Shown one piece after another: positions 8,671 through 17,479 of a stretch of 64,000 bases of DNA. Source of the DNA: GMQP-bins7 sp963776565 (GTDB taxonomy: Bacteria > Actinomycetota > Thermoleophilia > Gaiellales > Gaiellaceae); the NCBI GenBank assembly GCA_963776565.1, contig CAVZNF010000011.1:62001-126000 (forward strand), read 5' to 3'. The notes under the pieces were generated by a model. It made no database searches. It was given only the letters and a program-made list of their open reading frames with translations, and had not been told where the DNA came from. Position numbers and translations under genes: made by a program. Every line of letters begins with the position of its first letter. Within the stretch, counting starts at the first letter, position 1.

Positions 8671-8851
8671 CGCCTACGGAACGTGCATCGACGTAGCACC
8701 GGACCTGTTCGAACTGTCGGACGACCTGATCGCGGTCGCTCGTGTCGGGGAGACGGACGCCGAGGCCGCGGTGGAAGCGGCCAGCGCCTGCCCGATGGGC
8801 GCAATCAGGCTCGTCGACAACCGAGCCGACGCAACGGGGCGAGCCGCGTGA
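8636..8851 (+). CDS. [3Fe-4S]-type ferredoxin
   Basis: Small ferredoxin of 71 aa. Cys11 and Cys17 (CSAYGTC, five residues apart rather than a CxxCxxC run) and Cys52 in ACPMGAI are the three ligands typical of single-cluster [3Fe-4S] ferredoxins, with the family's APDLFEL segment between them. GTG 8636 is chosen because AAGGAGG lies eight bases upstream and the protein then begins directly at YRIEIDRSLC. The gene starts 35 bases inside the membrane haem protein gene in another frame, so the two are tightly coupled. It probably feeds electrons to the membrane haem protein. Confidence 0.9.
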   Translation: MYRIEIDRSLCSAYGTCIDVAPDLFELSDDLIAVARVGETDAEAAVEAASACPMGAIRLVDNRADATGRAA

Positions 8852-8972
8852 TCCGGGGGGTCCGGAAGGACGGCACCTCCGTATCCGCGTCGCGCACCGA
8901 TGTGCGGTGCTTATCCTCTCGCTCGTCCCGGCATCCGGAGCAGTTGAGCGTTGGGACTGGACGTAAATTCGG

Positions 8973-9638
8973 CTAATGCGTCGCTCTTGCAAAGAGCTCG
9001 GGATAGCTCGCGAAGTGACCAGCACACGGCAAGGAGCAGAAGTAGTACACCGTCCCCTCGTAAGTGAGCCGTCCAGCTACGCGGTCAGGATCGACGGCCA
9101 TCCGGCAGACCGGGTCGATCGGCAGCTCGTCGGCTCCCACGTCGCTGGCCCGCAGCGCCGCGAAGATCTCGACCGGCTCGGCAATGTTGCGGAGGTCGTG
9201 CTTGCCGCGCGACTCGAACAGGACGCCATCGAGGTCGGGGACGAGCACCGCCGTCTTCCCGGTCATCAGCACCTCGCCCCCGCCCGCAAGCGAGGAGACA
9301 CGTGCGGCGAGGTTAACTGTCGCGCCGAAGTAGTCCCCTTCCCGTTCGACGGCGGTTCCATAATGGAGACCGACTCTCACGCCAAACATGCCGTTCTCGC
9401 GAAGCACGTCTCGGGTCATGCGGAGCCCGAGCAGAATCGCGTCGCCGGGATCGGGGACGCGCAGCATCACCGCATCACCGATCGACTTGACGCGGGTGCC
9501 ACCAGCCGGAAGTTCAACATCCACGGCAGCGCAGAAGGCGTCTACGACCGCCACCGCCTGCTCGTCTCCGTGCGCCTCGGTCAACGCCGTGAATCCGGCG
9601 ATGTCGGCGAATAGGAATGTTGCTGGCGTGTCACTCAC
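8973..9638 (-). CDS. Class III nucleotide cyclase fused to a YHS domain
   Basis: Soluble protein of 221 aa. Residues 1-165 form a class III adenylate/guanylate cyclase domain: metal-binding Asp12 (ADIAGFT) and Asp55 (KSIGDAVM), and transition-state Asn109 and Arg113 (GATVNLAARV). Residues 171-219 are a YHS domain (DPVCRMAVD, then YYFCSLPCAGHFASYPELF) with Cys178, Cys201, Cys205 and His208 as likely metal ligands. GTG 9638 fits the domain start; an upstream ATG at 9689 adds 17 Arg-rich residues without a ribosome site. It diverges from the flavoprotein/multicopper oxidase operon. The fusion suggests a cyclase that senses metal, which is inference. Confidence 0.88.
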   Translation of the reverse strand: MSDTPATFLFADIAGFTALTEAHGDEQAVAVVDAFCAAVDVELPAGGTRVKSIGDAVMLRVPDPGDAILLGLRMTRDVLRENGMFGVRVGLHYGTAVEREGDYFGATVNLAARVSSLAGGGEVLMTGKTAVLVPDLDGVLFESRGKHDLRNIAEPVEIFAALRASDVGADELPIDPVCRMAVDPDRVAGRLTYEGTVYYFCSLPCAGHFASYPELFARATH

Positions 9639-9852
9639 GGTGGCCCTACGGTAACGCCGCCGGACCGTTCGACGCTCGCCGGCTCTCATGGGCCGCAGGC
9701 CCGGCCTCCGGTGAGGCCGGTGCGAGCCGGGGCGTTAGGGTGCTCGCGAATCGTCGTCTCGCCGCCGGGGCGACGCGGCGGCCGAGGTTTGAGGGCTTTC
9801 AGGCCGGGCACGCCCGTGACATGGACCGGTCCGATGGGTAGAAGCCACGAGA

Positions 9853-10992
9853 GTGAGGCGGGAGATGGTGGATGAGATGGAGAGAAGCCTGGGCAGTCGA
9901 TTCGACGTTGCTGTGATAGGTGCGGGCCAGGCAGGCCTCGCGATCGGTTACTTCCTGGCAGAGCAAGGGCGACGCTTCACGATCCTCGAAGCCTCTGATT
10001 CGATCGGCGCTGCGTGGCGTACCCGATGGGATTCGCTCGTGCTGTTCACGCCGCGCCGGTACGACAGCCTTCCTGGTCTCCCGTTCCCAGGCGATCCCGA
10101 CGGTTACCCCGAGCGCGACGAGGTCATCGGCTACCTCGAACGATACGCCACGACATTTGATTTGCCGGTCGAGTTCAACAGCCTCGTGAAGTCGGTCGCA
10201 CCCACCGACGGGGGCTTCGTCCTCAACCTCGGATCACGGACTCTCGAGTCCAAGCAGGTCGTGGTTGCAACCGGTCCATTCCAGGTCCCGAACGTGCCTG
10301 CTTTCGCAGCGGATCTCGCGCCGGACGTGGCGCAGATGCCCAGCACGGGCTACCGGCGTCCGAGCGATGTTCCCCCAGGAACGGCATTGGTCGTCGGCGG
10401 TGGCAATACCGGATTCCAGATAGCCGAAGAGCTATCGGCGACCCACTCGGTCCACCTTGCCGTTGGGACTCGGCAGACACCCTTGCCGCAGCGAGTGTTC
10501 GGGCGCGATGTCTTCTGGTGGCTCACGAAGACCGGACTCATCAACAAGACGGTCGACTCGCGCATCGGAGGTCTTGCACAACGTCGCGAAACGCTTGTCG
10601 GCTTGAGTCCGCGAGCCGCGAAGCGCCGTGGCGTCGAGATCGAGCCAAGAGTCGTCGGCGTCTCGGGCCGCACGGTGGCCTTCGCGGATGGAAGCGAACT
10701 CGAGGTCGACGGGGTTGTCTGGGCAACCGGATACCGATCCGACTACGACTGGATTGACGTTCCCGTGTTCGGCCAGGACAGCCGAGTTCGTCATCGACGC
10801 GGTGTCACCGACTATCCGGGGCTGTTCTTCCTAGGCTTGTACTGGCAATACACGCGCGGCTCGGCACTTCTCGGTTGGGTCAAGGACGACGCCGAGTTCA
10901 TCTCTGAACGTATCGCCGCCAACGTCGACAATCGCCGCGATGCAAGGGTGGAACCTGAGGAGAGTGGGCCATTGAGGAGCGTGACCTCATGA
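9853..10992 (+). CDS. FAD-dependent monooxygenase-like oxidoreductase (CzcO type)
   Basis: Flavoprotein of about 375 aa of the flavin-containing monooxygenase/CzcO group. The FAD Rossmann motif VIGAGQAGLAIGYFL is near the N terminus, a second dinucleotide motif VVGGGNTGFQIAEEL (NADPH) is near residue 180, and VVWATGYRSDYDW near residue 290 is the usual C-terminal ATG motif. Start choice is uncertain: GTG 9853 or ATG 9865, neither with a strong ribosome site. The gene overlaps the multicopper oxidase gene by four bases (ATGA), so the two are co-translated. The substrate cannot be deduced; association with CzcO-like proteins does not prove a role in metal resistance. Confidence 0.88.
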   Translation: MRREMVDEMERSLGSRFDVAVIGAGQAGLAIGYFLAEQGRRFTILEASDSIGAAWRTRWDSLVLFTPRRYDSLPGLPFPGDPDGYPERDEVIGYLERYATTFDLPVEFNSLVKSVAPTDGGFVLNLGSRTLESKQVVVATGPFQVPNVPAFAADLAPDVAQMPSTGYRRPSDVPPGTALVVGGGNTGFQIAEELSATHSVHLAVGTRQTPLPQRVFGRDVFWWLTKTGLINKTVDSRIGGLAQRRETLVGLSPRAAKRRGVEIEPRVVGVSGRTVAFADGSELEVDGVVWATGYRSDYDWIDVPVFGQDSRVRHRRGVTDYPGLFFLGLYWQYTRGSALLGWVKDDAEFISERIAANVDNRRDARVEPEESGPLRSVTS

Positions 10993-12768
10993 ACGAGAAG
11001 GCGCAGGACATGACTAAGAGCCAAAGCGACTTCCCCACTGACACAAGCGGACTTCCACGTGCCGTTGCTCCCAGCGTTGTGGAACTCGCAGACGGCGATA
11101 CAACGGAACTCCACATCGGGCCGGTCGTTAAACGAGTCGGCGACGCGGATGTTCGAATGCTCGCCTACAACGGCTCGATCCCTGGGCCGACGCTCAAGGT
11201 TCCCGAAGGCGCGACCGTGACGGTCGAAGTCAGGAACGAAGGCGACCTCGAGGCGACCGTACATTGGCATGGCCTGCGGCTCGAGAATCGCTACGACGGG
11301 ACGCACGACACGCAAGCTCCGATTCCCGTTGGTGAGACCTTCACCTACCAGGTGCACGTTCCCGATCCCGGCGCGTACTGGTATCACCCTCACATCCGCG
11401 AGGACTACGGCCAAGAGATGGGGCTGTACGGCAACATCCATGTCGTCCCGGCAGAACCGGACTACTGGCCGCCCGTCAACCGCGAGCTATTCCTGACGCT
11501 GGACGACGTTCTCATCGAGGACGGGAAGATCGCCGGCTTCAGCGCCTCGGAGACCACACACGTCGCCATGGGTCGCTTCGGCAACGTCATGCTCGTCTCG
11601 GGGGAGCCAGACCTCGAACTCGACCGCTAGGCGCGGCGAGGTCGTGCGCTTCTACTTCACCAACACCGCCAACACTCGCGTGTTCAACGTGACGTTGCCG
11701 GGAGCTCGCATGAAACTCGTCGGCGGAGACAGCGGCCACTACGAGCACGAGAGCTTCGTCGAGGAGGTTCTCCTCTCGCCGTCCGAGCGGTTCATCGTCG
11801 ACGTCCTCTTCGAGCATCCGGGCGAGCACGTGCTCGAGCACCGCACGCCTGCCCGTTCGTACCGGCTGGCGTCGATCACCGTCGAGGACGAGCCAGCCGA
11901 ACCCGCGCTCGCAGAACGGTTTGCCGTGGCGCGGACTAACGCCGACATGGTTGCCGAGCGCGATCGAATCGTCCAGCTGCTGGGTGCAGCCCCGGACAAG
12001 ACCCTCGCCTTCGTCGCGGAGATGGAGTTCGAGGTACCCGAGGGGGCCGTCTTTGCGTGTCCGATGCATCCCGACGTCGTCAATGACGAGCCGGGACGCT
12101 GCCCGCAGTGCGGCATGAAGCTTCTCCCGATGGAGTCACCTTCGACGAGCTACGTCTGCCCGATGCACCCGCACGTCACGAGCAACTCACCTGATCGTTG
12201 CCCGGAATGCGGCATGAAGCTCGTCCCAGCGCATCTTGTCGATACCTCCGAACACGAAGGCCATGACATGGCTGCGACACACGACGAGCATCACGACCAC
12301 GACCCGTCTCACGCCGTGGATGAGAGCCATGGTCACGCCGAGGACCACGGACACGAGCACGCACAGGGCATCGAATGGGAGGACGACATGGTCGAGGTGA
12401 ACCGACTCACGACGCCGGCCAACATGCGCTGGAAGCTCGTCGACCGCGACACGGGCGCAGCGAACGCAGCAATCGACTGGAAGTTCCGCGTGGGGGACCA
12501 GATCAAGATCCGCCTCGTCAACGAGATGGACTCCGATCATCCGATGCCGCACCCGTTCCACGTCCACGGCGCGGGCCGCTTTCTCGTTCTGGCACGAGAC
12601 GGCGTCGAGGAGCCGAACCTCGTTTGGAAGGACACCGTACTCGTCCGGACGGGCGAGACGGTCGACATCCTCCTCGACGTCACGAATCCCGGCCGCTGGA
12701 TGGCGCACTGCCACATCGCCGAGCATCACGAGAGCGGAATGATGTTCGGATTCGACGTCGAGCCATGA
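10989..12768 (+). CDS. Multicopper oxidase with two heavy-metal-binding domains (apparent frameshift)
   Basis: Copper oxidase of about 590 aa. The first cupredoxin domain carries HWHG and WYHPHIRED; the last carries HPFHVHG and HCHIAEHHESGM, together the type 1, 2 and 3 copper ligands. Between them lie two copies of a heavy-metal-binding domain (CPMHP, then CPQCGM or CPECGM) and a His/Asp-rich linker of about 40 residues. The frame breaks after SGEPDLELD at 11621-11630; removing one C gives LDARRGEVVRFYF and an uninterrupted protein. No Tat or Sec signal is evident, so the enzyme looks cytoplasmic unless the start is wrong. Its four-base overlaps on both sides tie it to the flavoprotein and the hydrolase. 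Confidence 0.9.
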
Positions 12769-14135
12769 GAGCTTCAGCCGACGAAACGGCGGCCGGCGAC
12801 CCTCCGGAGGGCGAGCAGGAAAGTGGCCGTGGCCACATCGGCCTTGTTGTCCTCGGATCGATTGCGGGCGGGCTGATTCTCGGGTTGGTACTCGTCCTCG
12901 GCGTGTTCGCTGGCGGACGTGAGGATGTGATCACGGGTGCGGCCCTCATCGCGCTCGCGTTCGGGATGCTGATGCTGGTCGGGTTAGCTCGTTGGCGCAC
13001 AGATCAACCTCAATCCTGGGCGCTCGTCCCCGCGTTAGGCATCGGGGTCGTGGGCATTGCACTTCTCATTCTCGGGCCGAGCGATCGTGTCCTCGGCAGG
13101 CTGGGGTGGGTCTGGCCCGTACTGCTTTTGCTTGTTGTTGTCTGGTCGGTGCGGGGTGCGCGCCGCTCATTGCACAACTGGTCGCGTCGAGCCCTTATCT
13201 ATCCGGCCTTCGCCATCTTGGCGCTCATCGCTCTTGGCGGCGCATTCGAAACGGTCGCGGAGGCGACGACGGAGAACAACCCTCCGGCCGGCGGCCGCAC
13301 ATACGTCGTCGCTGGCCGCACGCTCTATCTGCGTTGCACGGGGTCGGGGTCTCCGACTGTGATCTTGTTCAATGGGCTGGGCGAGCGCACTCCGGGCTGG
13401 GCGTGGGTCCAAGGCGATGTCGCGCGCCAGACTCGCGTCTGTGTGTTCGATCGCGCCGGCCAAGGCTGGAGTGGAAAGGCTCCCGGTCGCCAGGATGCGC
13501 ATCAGCTTGCCGCCGACGTGAGCGGCCTCCTTGTGGCTGCCGGTGTTCCCGGGCCATATGTTGTCGCCGGTCACTCGGTCGGCGGCACATACGCACTCGC
13601 GTACGCGATGGACTATCCGAAGGACGTCGCCGGGGTCGCGTTGATCGACTCAGCCACCCCGTATCAGTTTGATCTGCCGTGGTACCCGCGCTTCTACTCG
13701 CTATGGCGTCGTGGGTCGGCGCTACTCCCCACACTCGCCCGCGCCGGTGTGGCACGCGCCTACTCGCTCGCCAGCTTCAGCTCGTTGCCGTCGGATGCCC
13801 GACGGGCGGCGCGGGCGTTCGGCTCCTCGCCACGTGAGTTGCGGTCCGATCGTGATGAGTTCGCGCAGTTGCCTACGGTCTTTCGTCAGGACAAGGCGCT
13901 TACGAGTCTGGGCGGAAAGCCGCTCTTCGTACTTTCGGCCGATGTTGGACAGATGTCAGGCTGGTCCGCAGCGCAGGAAAAGCTCGCAGCTCTCTCGACA
14001 AACAGCGTTCACGAGACGACGCACGGCGCGACACACGAGGCGCTCCTTGTAGACAGGAAGTACGCGGCAATCAGCAGCCGAGCGATCGACGCTGTCGTCC
14101 GGTCCGTCCGCACTAGTGGTGCGCTCGTGCGCTAG
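12765..14135 (+). CDS. Alpha/beta hydrolase with N-terminal membrane domain
   Basis: Protein of 456 aa. Residues 1-170 hold four membrane helices (IGLVVLGSIAGGLILGLVLVL, then ALIALAFGMLMLVG, LVPALGIGVVGIALLIL and VWPVLLLLVVVW). A fifth helix leads into an alpha/beta hydrolase: an RTLYLRCTGSGSPTVIL strand, oxyanion region GLGERTPGW, nucleophile Ser in GHSVGG, an acid near FVLSADVG and a His in THGATHEAL. The catalytic domain is probably outside the membrane. The ATG overlaps the oxidase stop (ATGA). An esterase or lipase role is likely; the substrate is unknown. Confidence 0.85.
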   Translation: MRASADETAAGDPPEGEQESGRGHIGLVVLGSIAGGLILGLVLVLGVFAGGREDVITGAALIALAFGMLMLVGLARWRTDQPQSWALVPALGIGVVGIALLILGPSDRVLGRLGWVWPVLLLLVVVWSVRGARRSLHNWSRRALIYPAFAILALIALGGAFETVAEATTENNPPAGGRTYVVAGRTLYLRCTGSGSPTVILFNGLGERTPGWAWVQGDVARQTRVCVFDRAGQGWSGKAPGRQDAHQLAADVSGLLVAAGVPGPYVVAGHSVGGTYALAYAMDYPKDVAGVALIDSATPYQFDLPWYPRFYSLWRRGSALLPTLARAGVARAYSLASFSSLPSDARRAARAFGSSPRELRSDRDEFAQLPTVFRQDKALTSLGGKPLFVLSADVGQMSGWSAAQEKLAALSTNSVHETTHGATHEALLVDRKYAAISSRAIDAVVRSVRTSGALVR

Positions 14136-14402
14136 ACCCGAGCGAGCCGAGCAGTGAGGTCGAGCGCCCGAGTCTTTCAGGCCCTGCCGTGCGAGCTCGA
14201 CGGCACCGGTGCTGAGGTGACGTTGGAACGATTCTGGAACGGTGAGGGGAAAGAAGGGGCAGGAAGAGCGGTTCGGTCGAGCGGCGCCTGACTTCACCAA
14301 GCGCCTCGTTCTCGCGGGAGCCCGGTGCCTCACCACTCCCCCTCGGCGCTCTGGATCGGCTGGGGCCAGACGAATGACGCGGGAACGCGACTCGGTGCGA
14401 TG

Positions 14403-14864
14403 TCAGCGGCGCTGGCCTTGCATGTCGCGCAGCAGCGTCTCGACTATCGAAAGGCGAGTAGAGACGTCTTCCAGGAGTCGGCGCGTCTCGTCTTGGGAAG
14501 CCCGCTGGGCATCCTCGACGAGCGTGCGATGCGTCTTCTGTTCCTCCTCGACGAACAGCGACGTTACAACCGCCGTCAGGAAGGCGATGAAGGTGACTCC
14601 CACGATGATGACGACGCTGCCCACGACGCGCCCCCAACCCGTGTGTGGGACGACATCGCCGTAGCCGACAGTGCCGAGCGTGACCACGGCCCACCACACC
14701 GCCGTGCCGAAGTTCGGGAAGTCCTCCTTGTCGATGATCGTGACGACGAAGCCAGCGAGGAGCGCAACAGTGAGCGTGGTGAGGGCGAGGAACGGGAAGA
14801 CTCGTCGACCAACAACGGCACGTTGCGTGCGCGTGCGGATGAATGAACGTCTCGTCTCCGTCAC
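14403..14864 (-). CDS. Two-helix potassium channel
   Basis: Protein of 153 aa with two membrane helices flanking a pore loop that carries the potassium selectivity filter TLGTVGYGD. The first helix is FLALTTLTVALLAGFVVTII and the second VVGSVVIIVGVTFIAFLTAVV. The short C-terminal tail is a probable coiled coil (EEEQKTHRTL, then RRLLEDVSTRLSIVETLL) rather than an RCK domain, and probably drives tetramer assembly. It is convergent with the hydrolase gene, with 267 bases between that hold no visible gene. Confidence 0.92.
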   Translation of the reverse strand: MTETRRSFIRTRTQRAVVGRRVFPFLALTTLTVALLAGFVVTIIDKEDFPNFGTAVWWAVVTLGTVGYGDVVPHTGWGRVVGSVVIIVGVTFIAFLTAVVTSLFVEEEQKTHRTLVEDAQRASQDETRRLLEDVSTRLSIVETLLRDMQGQRR

Positions 14865-14998
14865 GCTTGGAGTGTGCTGGTCGTCGCGGACGCCTAGCCC
14901 GTGGGAGCCGTGAGAGCCATCTGTTCTCCCCGACAGTCAGCGTCCTGCTCACCTGATGCTGAATCCCAGGCTCCCGCGAAGCATGTCGCTCGCGGGTC

Positions 14999-15484
14999 CT
15001 ACGGGAGTTGCAAGCGGTACACGATCAGGGCGCGGCTCCCGCTCGCGTTGATGTTGCGCAGGCGGAGAGTGCCGCGAGCGTCTGCGTACGTCCCTGTTCC
15101 ACCGACGACACGAAATGTGCCCGTCATCTGTGCGGCTGTCACCGTGCCGACCGCGCGGATCGTCCCTCCGGGAACTGAGGTCGCAGCCTTCACGTCGGCC
15201 TTGCCGAATGGGGGGATGACGATGGTGGTGATCCAGACGTCGCTTCCGACGACTGCGCCCTTGGGCCGGCCGAATTGAGCAACGGCATTGCGCAGTGTCG
15301 ACGTCTCGCGGACGACATCTCCCTTGTTCGGATAGCCCTTCGGTGAGTGGTCGACGAGATATCTCGAGCTCGCCGCGCTTCCCGTCAGACGAATCGTCAC
15401 CGTGACTGACCTCTCCTGTCGTCCCGCTGGCGAGGGTGCCGCGAGAAGAAGCGCACTCAGCGCGACTGGGAGTGTCCACCGCAT
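14999..15484 (-). CDS. Secreted beta-barrel protein (allene oxide cyclase/dirigent-like)
   Basis: Protein of 161 aa with a signal peptide (MRWTLPVALSALLLAAPSPA). The C-terminal half shows the repeating pattern seen in allene-oxide-cyclase-like or dirigent barrels: VTAAQMTGTFRVVGGTGTYADARGTLRLRN. In bacteria such proteins are extracellular and of unknown role. The ATG at 15484 is taken because it begins the signal peptide; the frame remains open upstream without meaning. It follows the SARP-propeller gene on the same strand after 83 bases and may be transcribed with it. Confidence 0.72.
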   Translation of the reverse strand: MRWTLPVALSALLLAAPSPAGRQERSVTVTIRLTGSAASSRYLVDHSPKGYPNKGDVVRETSTLRNAVAQFGRPKGAVVGSDVWITTIVIPPFGKADVKAATSVPGGTIRAVGTVTAAQMTGTFRVVGGTGTYADARGTLRLRNINASGSRALIVYRLQLP

Positions 15485-15567
15485 GCATCGAACTGTACGG
15501 CCGTCGTCGCTCGCTGAGGCGCCCGTTGTGCCGCGTTGCCGAGGGGAGGCTGGGTCGGCGCGACAGG

Positions 15568-17388
15568 CTAGACCGGCGCGATGGCGACCCACACGAGGTC
15601 GTTCGCGACGGCGACGCCGTCGGGGCGGAAGCCGAGCGGAATGGTCGCGACGATGCCGTTCGTCCGTGGGTCGATCTTGGAGAGGAAGCCTGCGCGCCGC
15701 GCCTTCTCGTCCTCGTTTCGGCCACTCGTCACCCAGACGTAGCCGGCCCCCGCCGCGATCCGTCGAGCCTTGGGCGGTACGGGGATTACGGCGACGGTCT
15801 CGTCGTTCTTCGGGTCGATTCGCCACACACCGCTGTGAACGCCGGTCGTGACGACCCAGACACCGCCCTCGCCGACGGCGACTCTCTCGGGACTCCCCGA
15901 AACGGGGATGCGCGATTCGACGCGCCCCGTGCGGACGTTCAGCCGCACGACGAGGTCTTTCTCGGGCTCGGGGACCCAGACCGAACCGTAGCCCACACCG
16001 ATCCCTGCACTTGAAAGGCCCGGGACTCGTACCAGGATTCGACCCGTCGACGGCTCGAGCTTGGCCACCGTTCGGCTGTTCGCATTCGCCGCCCACACAA
16101 CGTGCCCGTCGCTGGCCACGAACGTACTCATCTCGTCAGGGACGCCGGGCGGGCCGAGCTGGGTCACGTCGACGCCACCTGCGGTGAGGTCGCTGCGCGC
16201 GACGGTCCCGCCTCCAGTGGGCGGCTGCGTCGCGAAGTCGGTGGCGTTCGCGATCCAGAGTGCGTCCTCACTGACCGCGAGATCGACCGGCCGTTGAGCG
16301 CTCGCCGGGAACTCCGCCTCCCGCGCGTCGCCGTGGATCTCGGTCACGGTGCTGTCGCCGATGTTCCCGACCCAGACCGACCCGCCGCCCGCGGCGACGG
16401 GGCCCGGATAGTCGCCGACGACGACGTCATCGACGATCTCGTTCGTCGTCGGGTCTACGACCGCCACCGAGTTCCTCACGACATGCACTGCGGCGGTGCT
16501 GCGCGACGGGCGAAGCAGGATCGCCGCAGCCGCAAGCGCGAGAACTGCCGCCGCGGCGAGGCCGGCGACCAGGGGCCAGCGCCGCCTGCGAGCGTCCCTG
16601 CCGTTCAGGCGCTCCTTCGGCGCGGAGATCGGTGCATCGAGCGCCGGGTCCTGGCGCAATATCGCGTGCTGCAGCTCGCGTAGGTCAGGCGTCGGCTCGA
16701 CTCCGAGGTCGGCGTCGAGCGTCGCACGTGTGTCCGAATAGACAGCGAGCGCGTCGCCCTGCCGGCCCGAGCGGTAGAGCGCGAGCATGAGCTCGCGGCG
16801 TAAGCCTTCTCGGTGCGGGTGCTCGTTGACGAGCGCCTCGAGTTCGGGGACGAGTGCCGCGTGGCGCCCGCACTCGAGATCGGCGTCGATGCGGGCTTCG
16901 GTCGCAGTGAGTCGCAACTCGTCAAGGCGGGCGATCTCCCCTTGGGCGAACGGCTCGTAGGCGAAGTCGACCAGCGCCGGCCCGCGCCAGAGCGCGAGCG
17001 CTTCGCGGAAGGTGCGCGCGGCCTGCTCGGCGCGCCCCGCATAGGCCTCCTGCCCCCCTTCCGCAACGAGGGCAACGAAGCGGTGCGAGTCGATCGCGTC
17101 GTGCGAGACGTCGAGGCGATAGCCGCCGTGCTCGAACAGGATCGCCTCTCCTTCGCCGTTGGCCGGACGCAACGCCTTGCGCAGGCGCGAGACGTACGCC
17201 TGGAGCGTGTTCAACGACGAGTCGGGCGGGTCGGCGGGCCAGAGTTCGTCGATCAGTCGTCCGACCGGGACGACCTCACCCGCGTGCAGGGCGAGAATCG
17301 CGAGCAGCGCCCTCTGCCTTCCACCCCCGACCGAGATCGGCTGCTCCGCGCCAAGGACGTCGAACGGGCCGAGGAACCGGATCTCCAC
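15568..17388 (-). CDS. Membrane-spanning SARP regulator with extracytoplasmic beta-propeller
   Basis: One-component regulator of 606 aa. Residues 1-95 form the OmpR-like DNA-binding domain of SARP/AfsR proteins (GRQRALLAILALHAGEVV, SSLNTLQAYVSRLRKAL, EHGGYRLD). Residues 100-245 form the bacterial transcriptional activator (BTAD) helical repeat. A membrane helix spans 271-293 (WPLVAGLAAAAVLALAAAAILL). The remaining 310 residues form a YVTN/Vgb-type beta-propeller with repeated GxGSVWV and AVxxGxxWVA strands, placed outside the membrane. Translation starts at GTG 17388, five bases after AGGAGG. The topology suggests that an external ligand or wall component controls DNA binding. It diverges from two secreted propeller genes. 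Confidence 0.92.
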   Translation of the reverse strand: MEIRFLGPFDVLGAEQPISVGGGRQRALLAILALHAGEVVPVGRLIDELWPADPPDSSLNTLQAYVSRLRKALRPANGEGEAILFEHGGYRLDVSHDAIDSHRFVALVAEGGQEAYAGRAEQAARTFREALALWRGPALVDFAYEPFAQGEIARLDELRLTATEARIDADLECGRHAALVPELEALVNEHPHREGLRRELMLALYRSGRQGDALAVYSDTRATLDADLGVEPTPDLRELQHAILRQDPALDAPISAPKERLNGRDARRRRWPLVAGLAAAAVLALAAAAILLRPSRSTAAVHVVRNSVAVVDPTTNEIVDDVVVGDYPGPVAAGGGSVWVGNIGDSTVTEIHGDAREAEFPASAQRPVDLAVSEDALWIANATDFATQPPTGGGTVARSDLTAGGVDVTQLGPPGVPDEMSTFVASDGHVVWAANANSRTVAKLEPSTGRILVRVPGLSSAGIGVGYGSVWVPEPEKDLVVRLNVRTGRVESRIPVSGSPERVAVGEGGVWVVTTGVHSGVWRIDPKNDETVAVIPVPPKARRIAAGAGYVWVTSGRNEDEKARRAGFLSKIDPRTNGIVATIPLGFRPDGVAVANDLVWVAIAPV

Positions 17389-17420
17389 GCGAGCCTCCTA
17401 CAGAGACGAAGTGCTGCCTG

Positions 17421-17459
17421 CAAGAGATTCTCAAGCCGAAGTCAGCGCCCTGCAAGCCG
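17421..17459. promoter_or_regulatory. Candidate SARP operator: CAAG-type repeats at 11-bp spacing
   Basis: The 91-base gap between the SARP gene and the first propeller gene contains CAAGAGA at 17421, CAAGCCG at 17432, CAGCGCC at 17443 and CAAGCCG at 17453: heptamer-like repeats spaced 11, 11 and 10 bases. SARP regulators are known to bind direct heptamer repeats with 11-bp (or 22-bp) spacing next to a -10 box. This makes the site a candidate operator for both divergent transcripts. Binding is inferred. Confidence 0.45.
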
Positions 17460-17479
17460 TTCGTGCGATAACGCTCGAC

